A DNA stretch of 8,945 nt from Actinomycetes bacterium (GTDB taxonomy: Bacteria; Actinomycetota; Coriobacteriia; WRKU01; WQUG01), in NCBI GenBank assembly GCA_009785855.1, contig WQUG01000098.1, forward strand, positions 1 to 8,945, read 5' to 3'. The position numbers and the translations under genes were made by a program. The notes beneath the pieces were generated by a model. It saw nothing but the letters and a program-made list of their open reading frames with translations. It was not told the DNA's origin and made no database searches. Shown here in pieces: positions 1-6,129 of the stretch (position 1 is its first letter; every line of letters begins with the position of its first letter).

Positions 1-494
<494 letters not shown>

Positions 495-498
495 CACC

Positions 499-1608
499 AT
501 GTCAAAAACCTACAAGATCCTGCTTTTGCCCGGCGACGGCATCGGTCCGGAGATCCTCGCGCAGGCGCGCAAGGTCCTGGAAGCACTGAGCCAGCGCTTC
601 GACTTCAGCCTTGAGTTCAGCGAGGCCCTGCTCGGGGGCGTGGCGATCGCCGCGACGGGCGACCCCTGTCCGCCGGAGACCTTAGAGGCAGCTTCTGGCT
701 GTGACGCGATCCTGCTGGCGGCCATAGGGGACCCCCGCTACGACACGGTCGATCCCGACAAGCCGCGTCCCGAGGAGGGTCTGCTGCGTCTGCGCAAGAC
801 GCTCGAGGTCTACGCGAACCTGAGACCGGTGCGTGTCTTCGCCGCCCTGCGCGACGCCTCGCCGCTCAAGGAAGAGCGTCTGGGTGACGTCGATCTGCTC
901 ATCGTGCGCGAGTTGTGCGGCGGTCTGTACTTCGGTAAGCGCGAGCGCTTCTACGACCAGGCGGGCGCTGGTACCGCCGGAGCGCCGGGACAGTGTGCCT
1001 ACGACACGATGGACTATCAGGAATACGAGATCGAACGTATCGCGCGCATCGCCTTCGAGCAGGCACGTCAGCGCAGCGGCAAGCTCCACTCGGTCGACAA
1101 GGCCAACGTGCTTGAGACCTCGCGCATGTGGCGCGAGATCGTCCACCGCGTCGCTGTCGACTACCCCGATGTCGAGCTGATCGACATCCTTGTCGACAAC
1201 GCCGCGATGCAGCTCGTCAAGAACCCCTCGCAGTTCGACGTCATGGTGACCGAGAACACCTTCGGCGACATCCTCTCCGATGAGGCCTCGATGCTCGCCG
1301 GCTCGCTCGGCATGCTCGCCTCAGCCTCGCTCGGCGACGGGGTGGGACTCTATGAACCCAGCCATGGCTCGGCGCCCAAGATGGCCGGTCTCGACAAGGC
1401 CAATCCGCTGGCGACGATACTGTCTGCCGAACTCATGCTGCGTTCCAGCTTCGGCGAGAACGAGGCAGCGGACGCGCTCATCGCCGCGATCGAAGCGGTA
1501 CTGGCCGCAGGCTGGCGCACCTACGACATCGCCGATGATGCTACGCCGATAGAGAAGATCGTCGGTACCGCGCAGATGGGAAATCTGGTCAGGCGCTCAC
1601 TCTTGTGA
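499..1608 (+). CDS. leuB: 3-isopropylmalate dehydrogenase
   Basis: LeuB oxidises and decarboxylates 3-isopropylmalate to 2-ketoisocaproate with NAD+, the step before the final transamination to leucine. The 369-residue product matches the family length. Visible landmarks are PGDGIGPEI (11-19), the substrate-binding Arg segment LRKTLEVYANLRPVRVF, VRELCGGLYFG around 137-146, the catalytic Tyr near 173 in a DTMDYQEYEIERIARIAF context, Lys201 in VDKANV, and the metal-binding Asp set at about 233, 257 and 261 (VDN and GDILSDEAS). The C-terminal NAD-binding segment EPSHGSAPKMAGLDKANP is present. Cys140 sits where most LeuB proteins have Thr (RELTGG), a small deviation in an otherwise intact enzyme. 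The start is fixed by AAGGAG at 484-489. No clear terminator follows the stop, so some read-through into the next gene is possible. Isocitrate or tartrate dehydrogenase paralogues are less likely given leuD next door. Confidence 0.96.
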   Translation: MSKTYKILLLPGDGIGPEILAQARKVLEALSQRFDFSLEFSEALLGGVAIAATGDPCPPETLEAASGCDAILLAAIGDPRYDTVDPDKPRPEEGLLRLRKTLEVYANLRPVRVFAALRDASPLKEERLGDVDLLIVRELCGGLYFGKRERFYDQAGAGTAGAPGQCAYDTMDYQEYEIERIARIAFEQARQRSGKLHSVDKANVLETSRMWREIVHRVAVDYPDVELIDILVDNAAMQLVKNPSQFDVMVTENTFGDILSDEASMLAGSLGMLASASLGDGVGLYEPSHGSAPKMAGLDKANPLATILSAELMLRSSFGENEAADALIAAIEAVLAAGWRTYDIADDATPIEKIVGTAQMGNLVRRSLL

Positions 1609-1614
1609 TACACT
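1586..1614 (+). promoter_or_regulatory. Likely promoter of the surface-protein gene
   Basis: An extended -10 element TGATACACT (TG at 1606-1607, hexamer TACACT 1609-1614) follows TGGTCA (1586-1591, four of six matches to TTGACA) at a 17-base spacing. The TG overlaps the leuB stop codon, so the gene would be transcribed independently although it directly follows the leu operon. The 13-base stretch around the -10 differs at one base from the one before the ilv leader. The call rests on consensus matching by eye only. Confidence 0.5.
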
Positions 1615-1667
1615 GAGCATCGGTTGAAAATGACAGGTGTGAGAAACAACAAACGAGGGAAGTTGAT

Positions 1668-3575
1668 ATGAAAACAAGAATCGTAATGTTCCGTACATCG
1701 CAGCTCAGAGGAGCAGGCGTTCTTCTTGCTATCGTCCTGGGTTGCCTGCTGCTGTTGATCCCCACGATAGCCGCTGCTGCGACCGTTCAGGTCGGCACCG
1801 AGACAGCGCTGAGAAGCGCGGTGACCGCAGCTGCTGGTACGCCGACGACGATCGAGTTGACAGCGGACATCTCTCTGACGGGGACGGATCTCATCATCGG
1901 TCCAAATCAGAACATCACGCTTACCGGCGTGTATACCCTGACACAGACAGCGAGCACGCGGGCTGTCACCGTCCAGAACAATACTACTTTTGCCATTGAA
2001 GGCCCCGTGATCAGCCATTCGACAGGTGTTGCGGGCAGCGGTGTGGTCGTGAACGCAGGCGGTACATGCAAGTTGGGCTCCGGAGGGATAAGCGGAAACA
2101 CCGTCAGTGGGGTTTCCGGTTCCGGCGCAGGCGTGTTCGTCAACGGGGGCACCTTCATCATGACCGGGGGGATCATCCAGGACAACAACTCAGCTTTTGG
2201 CGCGGGCCTCTACAACGGCCCCGGAGGTACGGTGCTGTTGAACGGCGGCATCATCTCTGATAACACCGCGACCGACAGTGGGGGCGGTCTTGATAACGAG
2301 GGCACCGTGACTCTGCAGGGGACGACCATCACCAGGAACTCTGCGGTCAATAACGGCGGGGGGATCGTGAACTGGGCAGGAACCCTGAACTTCAGCTCGG
2401 GCACGATCTCTGCGAACACGGCGAACCATGGGGCCGGTATCTACAATGAAGGCGGATCTTCTGCGATCCTCTTCGAGACCGGGGGCACTATCAGCGGGAA
2501 CGTTGCGACAGACTCCGGCGGAGGGATCTACTCGACCTCCGCGAACATCAGCATCGAAAACGCTGTCATCGAGAACAACAAAGCGCTCAATGGCGGCGGG
2601 ATCTATTTCCAGGACGCGAACGCGACGCTCAACTTCATCGGTGACACCTTCAATGGGAACAGTGCTGAGGAGCGAGGCGGCGGTCTGTTCATCGATGCGG
2701 CGGATTTCACGATGGAAGGCGGCGTGATCACGCAGAACTCGGCCACCTATGGCGGCGGCATCTATATGACGACCGCAGGCGCCACGATGACGCTGTTGGG
2801 CGACAGTATCGAGTCCAATAAGGCTTTGGGCACAACGGCGACACAGGGCTTCGGCGGAGGCGTCTATACGGTGGCTTCTGTGACCGTCGACGGGGGCGAC
2901 TTCAAAGGTAACTCCGCGAACTTCGGGGGCGGACTCTTCATCGACGCCGGCAACAACGCGTCGGCGGTGGTATCGAGCGGAAGTTTCGTCAGCAACACCG
3001 CGCTGACCGATGGAGGCGCGATCTGGATCTCGTATGACGAGCTGGCCGATCTTACCGTCAAGGCGGGTGTCAGCTTTTCAAAGAACAGCGCTGCGGTCGC
3101 CTATGACCGCAACCCGGCCGATGACCCGATCTATGCGGCGAATATCTTCGCGACAAGCTGGACCTTCCCGCTTCCGCAGGGCTATAACAACTGGGATATC
3201 AGCTATACGAACGGAGATCCGGTCCCCTTCTTTACGGTGACCTTCGACCCGGGGGCACACGGGAGCTTCGCTGCTGTCACTCACAGCGACATCATGAGAG
3301 GTCTGTATACGCCAGCGCCGCCGACCCCGACCGGTAAGCCGGGCTGGGTCTTCGCCGGTTGGAAACCCGCGGTGTCTGACACGGTCACAGGCGATGTCAC
3401 CTATGTCGCTCAGTGGGTAGCAGAGCTTCCGGAACCAGAGCCTTCGAAGCCAGAAGCCGCGCCGATACCAGCGACCGGCGACGACGGCGTCCCCGCTCTG
3501 ATCCCAGCGCTCATCGCGCTGCTGGGAGGAAGCGTCGCGCTCGGATCTTGTACTCTGAAGCGTAAGAGAGCCTGA
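1668..3575 (+). CDS. Cell-wall-anchored surface protein with Pmp-like beta-helix repeats and an InlB-type repeat
   Basis: A 635-residue secreted protein of unknown target, probably an adhesin or other wall-exposed factor. Residues 1-38 form a signal peptide: basic start (KTR, R9, R14), hydrophobic core 15-34, likely cleavage after AAAA at 38. Residues about 139-457 carry twelve degenerate units of the pattern (I/F)xxN followed by GGG(I/L)(Y/F), as in right-handed parallel beta-helices and chlamydial Pmp repeats. Residues about 522-583 form one InlB/Listeria-Bacteroides-type repeat, with FTVTFDPGAHG, then GWVFAGWKP, ending in YVAQW. A Pro/Glu linker (586-599) leads to IPATG (600-604), a hydrophobic helix and the tail KRKRA, a sortase signal of variant type. 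The start at 1668 has GAGGGA seven bases upstream. GC is visibly lower than in the ilv genes, and Tyr codon TAT dominates the second half while leuB mainly uses TAC, consistent with separate ancestry. It has no link to amino acid synthesis. The binding target cannot be told from sequence. Confidence 0.88.
   Translation: MKTRIVMFRTSQLRGAGVLLAIVLGCLLLLIPTIAAAATVQVGTETALRSAVTAAAGTPTTIELTADISLTGTDLIIGPNQNITLTGVYTLTQTASTRAVTVQNNTTFAIEGPVISHSTGVAGSGVVVNAGGTCKLGSGGISGNTVSGVSGSGAGVFVNGGTFIMTGGIIQDNNSAFGAGLYNGPGGTVLLNGGIISDNTATDSGGGLDNEGTVTLQGTTITRNSAVNNGGGIVNWAGTLNFSSGTISANTANHGAGIYNEGGSSAILFETGGTISGNVATDSGGGIYSTSANISIENAVIENNKALNGGGIYFQDANATLNFIGDTFNGNSAEERGGGLFIDAADFTMEGGVITQNSATYGGGIYMTTAGATMTLLGDSIESNKALGTTATQGFGGGVYTVASVTVDGGDFKGNSANFGGGLFIDAGNNASAVVSSGSFVSNTALTDGGAIWISYDELADLTVKAGVSFSKNSAAVAYDRNPADDPIYAANIFATSWTFPLPQGYNNWDISYTNGDPVPFFTVTFDPGAHGSFAAVTHSDIMRGLYTPAPPTPTGKPGWVFAGWKPAVSDTVTGDVTYVAQWVAELPEPEPSKPEAAPIPATGDDGVPALIPALIALLGGSVALGSCTLKRKRA
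2082..3038 (+). repeat. Region encoding twelve degenerate beta-helix units
   Basis: Residues 139-457 of the surface protein repeat a unit of about 20-35 residues. Examples are GGIISDNTATDSGGGL, GTISGNVATDSGGGIY, GVITQNSATYGGGIY and GDFKGNSANFGGGLF. The Asn after I/F and the triple Gly before I/L/V are the constant positions. At DNA level the copies have diverged and I saw no long identical stretches, so recent slippage is not evident. Confidence 0.8.
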
Positions 3576-3594
3576 GCGATGATCCGGTGAAGCC

Positions 3595-3630
3595 TCTGGG
3601 GCGACGTGCTGGTTTGCACGCGCTCCCGGA
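3595..3630 (+). other. GC-rich hairpin after the surface-protein gene, overlapping the ilv promoter
   Basis: Paired segments are CGTGC 3605-3609 with GCACG 3616-3620 (loop TGGTTT), GCG 3601-3603 with CGC 3621-3623, GGG 3598-3600 with CCC 3625-3627, and a weaker 3-pair extension outside these. Single bulges fall at 3604 and 3624. It could end transcription of the surface gene, but no T-run follows directly, so it is not a standard intrinsic terminator. The inverted repeat covers the -35 region of the next promoter, so an operator is an alternative reading. Confidence 0.4.
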
Positions 3631-3643
3631 CTTGTGCTACACT
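3614..3643 (+). promoter_or_regulatory. Likely promoter of the ilv leader and ilvBNCD operon
   Basis: The extended -10 element TGCTACACT (TG at 3635-3636, hexamer TACACT 3638-3643) is preceded by a weak -35 candidate TTGCAC (3614-3619) at 18 bases. Transcription would start near 3650, giving a short leader before the small leader reading frame at 3674. The weak -35 is compensated by the TG extension. A near-identical -10 block lies before the surface-protein gene. Confidence 0.55.
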
Positions 3644-3673
3644 TTTCTAACCTGAAAAACCGGAAGGAAGTTC

Positions 3674-3772
3674 ATGTTCAGCAGCCTGGTCATCGTCGGC
3701 GTCGTCGTACTTAGCATCGCCCTTATCGGCATGGTAAGCACCCGTCGCGCTGTAGAGACCAGAGCCAAGTAA
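3674..3772 (+). CDS. ilv operon leader peptide (32 residues, rich in Val, Leu and Ile)
   Basis: A 32-codon reading frame with an AAGGA ribosome binding site (3664-3668) starts at ATG 3674 and ends at TAA 3770-3772. The product begins MFSSLVIVGVVVLSIALI and ends in a charged tail containing RR. Thirteen of 32 residues are branched-chain (7 Val, 3 Leu, 3 Ile), and 11 of the 14 residues at 5-18 are. It sits between a promoter and an intrinsic terminator directly before ilvB, the exact place of ilv attenuator leader peptides in other bacteria. The inferred role is to stall ribosomes when Val-, Leu- or Ile-tRNA is short. CTT and GTA codons, uncommon in the neighbouring genes, occur in the stretch. 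The alternative is a genuine single-span membrane micropeptide, since residues 5-21 would also make a transmembrane helix. The position before a terminator and ilvB favours the leader function. Confidence 0.75.
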   Translation: MFSSLVIVGVVVLSIALIGMVSTRRAVETRAK

Positions 3773-3808
3773 CAAGAACCCTTCATCTGACTCAAAACCC
3801 TACAGCGC
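3747..3808 (+). promoter_or_regulatory. Candidate antiterminator pairing of the ilv attenuator
   Basis: GCGCTGTAG (3747-3755), inside the end of the leader reading frame, is perfectly complementary over nine bases to CTACAGCGC (3800-3808). The latter overlaps the 5' arm and loop of the terminator. The two pairings exclude each other. A ribosome stalled in the Val/Leu/Ile stretch (about 3686-3727) would leave 3747-3755 free to pair. A ribosome reaching the stop at 3770-3772 would tend to mask it and allow termination. I saw no clear separate protector helix within the leader. Confidence 0.6.
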
Positions 3809-3824
3809 CCACTGTAGGGTTTTT
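3794..3824 (+). terminator. Intrinsic terminator of the ilv leader (attenuator)
   Basis: A perfect 12-base-pair stem, AAAACCCTACAG (3794-3805) with CTGTAGGGTTTT (3812-3823), encloses a six-base loop CGCCCA. The 3' arm ends in a run of five Ts (3820-3824). It lies 21 bases after the leader stop codon and 43 bases before ilvB, so transcription that ends here would not reach the biosynthetic genes. Confidence 0.85.
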
Positions 3825-3855
3825 CAATTCTGGTCAGCGGAGGGTTCAGACAGAG

Positions 3856-3863
3856 AAAGGAGG
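3856..3863 (+). promoter_or_regulatory. Strong ribosome binding site for ilvB
   Basis: AAAGGAGG, close to a full anti-16S match, lies four bases before the ilvB ATG at 3868 and downstream of the attenuator stem, so it is not sequestered by it. Confidence 0.75.
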
Positions 3864-3867
3864 CGCC

Positions 3868-5547
3868 ATGACGTCGACAGGAGCACAGATACTCATCCAG
3901 GAGCTGATGGCTCAGGGCGTCGAGGTGATCTTCGGGTACCCCGGAGGGACCGTCCTCGACATCTACGATGAGCTTTACCAGCACCAGGACAAGATCAGAC
4001 ACGTCCTGACCGCCCACGAACAGGGAGCTGCGCACGCAGCCGATGGCTATGCGCGGGCCTCAGGCAAGGTCGGCGTCGTGCTGGCCACGAGCGGGCCGGG
4101 CTCGACCAACCTCGTGACCGGCATCGCCAACGCCTATCTGGATTCGGTGCCGCTGGTCGCGATCACCGGTAACGTGACGGCGCCGCTTTTGGGTAAGGAC
4201 AGCTTCCAGGAGGTCGACATCGTCGGCATCACCCAGCCGGTGGTCAAGCACAACTTCGTCGTGCGCGACGTGAGCGTGCTCAAGGACACGATCCGGGAAG
4301 CCTTCGAGATCGCCCGCAGCGGGCGCCCGGGGCCGGTGCTCGTTGATATCTGCAAGACCGCGCAGAACACGAGCTGCGAGTACAAGCGCACGCGGATCAC
4401 GAAGAAGAGCGAGGCCGCAGCCGAGCTGTCCTTCGCCGAGATCAAAGAGCTCCAGGAGCGTCTCGAAGAGGCGCTTGCCGCGATCGCTGCCTGCAAGCGC
4501 CCCTACATCTACTGCGGCGGCGGGGTGGTCGCGGCTGGGGCAGAAGACGAGGTCCTGGAACTCAGCAAGCGCCTGCACGCACCGGTCGGACTGTCCATGA
4601 TGGGACTGACGGCCGTGCCGCATGACTACGAGCTCAACTTAGGGATGACGGGCATGCATGGGCGTCATCAGTCCTCGCGGATCCACTCGCAGGCAGATGT
4701 CATCATCGCCGTGGGCGTGCGCTTCAGCGACCGCGCGACCGGCGACGTGCGCGAGTACGCCAAGGACCGGACCATCATCCACATCGACATCGACGAGGCT
4801 GAGGTCAACAAGAACGTGCCGGTCGATATAGCGCTCATCGGGGACGCCAAGCACATCCTGCAGGCGCTGCTCCAGCAGGTCAAACCCGCCCACAACAAAG
4901 AGTGGGCCAAGACGATCGCGGCGGTCAAGGCAGGCGAGCGCGAGCGCAATCCCAAGAAGTTCACGCCCCAGGCCATCATCCGCAAGGTCAACGAGTACTT
5001 CGGGCCAGAGACCGTGGTCGCCACCGACGTGGGCCAGCACCAGATGTGGGTCATGCAGAACTATGTCTTCGAGAAGCCGCGTACCCTGCTCACCTCCGGT
5101 GGTCTCGGGACGATGGGCTTCGGTATGGGAGCGGCCATCGGTGGTTGCTTCGCAAGCCGCAAGAAGCGGACCCTGCTCTTCACGAGCGACGGGAGCTTCG
5201 GCATGAACCTCGCCGAGATGGCCACGGCGGTGACGCAGAAGCTGCCGCTGGTGATCGTGCTGCTCAACAACGGGACGCTCGGGATGGTCCGTCAGTGGCA
5301 GACGATGTTCTACGCAGGCCGCTACTCCCAGACCACGCTCGAACGCAAGACCGACTTCGTGGCTCTGGCCCGGGCCTTCGGAGCCGAGGGCTACGCGGCA
5401 TCCAGCACAGCGGAGCTCGAGGAGATCCTCGCGGCTAAGCTGCCCAAGTCCGGCCCGGTGCTCATCGACTGTCACATCAGCATCGATGAGCGCGTACTTC
5501 CGATGATCCCGCCCGGCGGCACGATCAACGACATCGTCCTGGATTGA
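3868..5547 (+). CDS. ilvB: Acetolactate (acetohydroxyacid) synthase catalytic subunit
   Basis: This ThDP-dependent enzyme condenses two pyruvates to 2-acetolactate, or pyruvate plus 2-oxobutyrate to 2-aceto-2-hydroxybutyrate, the first common step of Val, Leu and Ile synthesis. At 559 residues it fits the family (about 550-600). The N-terminal ThDP domain carries FGYPGGTVLDIYDEL (22-36), the cofactor-activating Glu51 in AHEQGAAHAADGYARA, and ATSGPGSTNLVTGIANA. A central domain (about 195-335) follows. The C-terminal ThDP domain has DGSFGMNLAEMATAV and LNNGTLGMVRQWQ, with Asp441 and Asn467/Asn468 spaced as the metal/ThDP motif requires. The first Gly of the usual GDG is Ser440 here. The MVRQWQ segment and the adjacent ilvN mark it as the anabolic type rather than a catabolic AlsS or a pyruvate oxidase. 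Transcription is probably governed by the leader attenuator just upstream. Confidence 0.96.
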   Translation: MTSTGAQILIQELMAQGVEVIFGYPGGTVLDIYDELYQHQDKIRHVLTAHEQGAAHAADGYARASGKVGVVLATSGPGSTNLVTGIANAYLDSVPLVAITGNVTAPLLGKDSFQEVDIVGITQPVVKHNFVVRDVSVLKDTIREAFEIARSGRPGPVLVDICKTAQNTSCEYKRTRITKKSEAAAELSFAEIKELQERLEEALAAIAACKRPYIYCGGGVVAAGAEDEVLELSKRLHAPVGLSMMGLTAVPHDYELNLGMTGMHGRHQSSRIHSQADVIIAVGVRFSDRATGDVREYAKDRTIIHIDIDEAEVNKNVPVDIALIGDAKHILQALLQQVKPAHNKEWAKTIAAVKAGERERNPKKFTPQAIIRKVNEYFGPETVVATDVGQHQMWVMQNYVFEKPRTLLTSGGLGTMGFGMGAAIGGCFASRKKRTLLFTSDGSFGMNLAEMATAVTQKLPLVIVLLNNGTLGMVRQWQTMFYAGRYSQTTLERKTDFVALARAFGAEGYAASSTAELEEILAAKLPKSGPVLIDCHISIDERVLPMIPPGGTINDIVLD

Positions 5548-5551
5548 GGTG
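5546..5551 (+). promoter_or_regulatory. Ribosome binding site that decides the ilvN start
   Basis: GAGGTG overlaps the ilvB stop and is placed six bases before ATG 5558. An in-frame GTG at 5549 lies inside this site and would have no ribosome binding site of its own, so ATG 5558 is preferred. Confidence 0.7.
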
Positions 5552-5557
5552 AGTGAT

Positions 5558-6103
5558 ATGGCGAACAAAACCAAGAAAGCCCCCACAGAGGCGCCGCGCC
5601 AGTTCGCGGTCGGCATCCTGGTCAACAACCACTTCGGCGTACTCAACCGCGTCGCGGGGCTCTACGCCAAGCGTTGCTACAACATCGACAGCCTGGCAGT
5701 GGGCGAGACCGAGGACCCGCGCTTCTCGCGCATGACCATCGTCTCGACCGGCGACGACTACATGCGCGAGCAGGTGGTCAAGCAGCTGCGCAAACTGACC
5801 GACGTCAAGGCGGTCGTCCTCTTCGAGAGCGGATCGACCGTTGCGGTCGAGCACGTGCTCGTCAAACTCGACAGTGGCACGACGCTCGGCGCTGACATCA
5901 GCGAGCTCATCAACCGCTTCAGCGGCAAGATCAAGGACTTCGGGACGGGATATGTGGTCGTCGAGGTCACGGGCGAGCCCGGCAAGATCGCTGACTTCTT
6001 CGAGGCGGCGCGCGCGATCGGCATCATCGAGACCTGCCGCAGCGGACTCATATCGATGTCGCACGGCTTTGGCTGCACCCTGCAGATATCAGAGACGGAC
6101 TGA
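5558..6103 (+). CDS. ilvN: Acetolactate synthase regulatory (small) subunit
   Basis: This is the small subunit that activates IlvB and confers feedback inhibition, usually by valine, through its ACT domain. The product is 181 residues from ATG 5558. After a basic, probably flexible N-terminus (1-15), the ACT domain runs from about 16 to 92. It contains VGILVNNHFGVLNRVAGL, where the Asn/Gly pair lines the effector site in this family, then YNIDSLAVG and FSRMTIVSTGDD. The C-terminal IlvH-type domain (about 97-180) includes FSGKIKDFGTGYVVVEVTG and FFEAARAIGIIETCRSGLIS. Length and domain order match IlvN/IlvH proteins of about 160-180 residues. It begins ten bases after ilvB stops and is coupled to it. 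A GTG start three codons upstream (5549) is possible but lacks a ribosome binding site. Whether valine is the effector here is inferred from the family. Confidence 0.95.
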   Translation: MANKTKKAPTEAPRQFAVGILVNNHFGVLNRVAGLYAKRCYNIDSLAVGETEDPRFSRMTIVSTGDDYMREQVVKQLRKLTDVKAVVLFESGSTVAVEHVLVKLDSGTTLGADISELINRFSGKIKDFGTGYVVVEVTGEPGKIADFFEAARAIGIIETCRSGLISMSHGFGCTLQISETD

Positions 6104-6116
6104 ACACTCACAACAG

Positions 6117-6122
6117 AAGGAG
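6117..6122 (+). promoter_or_regulatory. Ribosome binding site for ilvC
   Basis: AAGGAG lies seven bases before ATG 6130, in the 26-base gap after ilvN. No promoter or terminator is apparent in that gap, so ilvC belongs to the same transcript. Confidence 0.75.
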
Positions 6123-6129
6123 ACAGACA

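Noticed and set aside
1734..1745. Possible lipobox (VLGC, Cys26) in the surface-protein signal peptide
   Set aside because: A long hydrophobic run continues after the Cys and ends in a good AAAA signal peptidase I site, and the protein has a C-terminal wall anchor, so lipoprotein processing is unlikely.
2082..3038. Tandem DNA repeats suggesting phase variation or slippage
   Set aside because: The repeats are visible at protein level only. The DNA copies have diverged and I found no short perfect tandem tract.
5549..5557. GTG start for ilvN three codons upstream
   Set aside because: The GTG lies within the GAGGTG ribosome binding site of ATG 5558 and has no site of its own.
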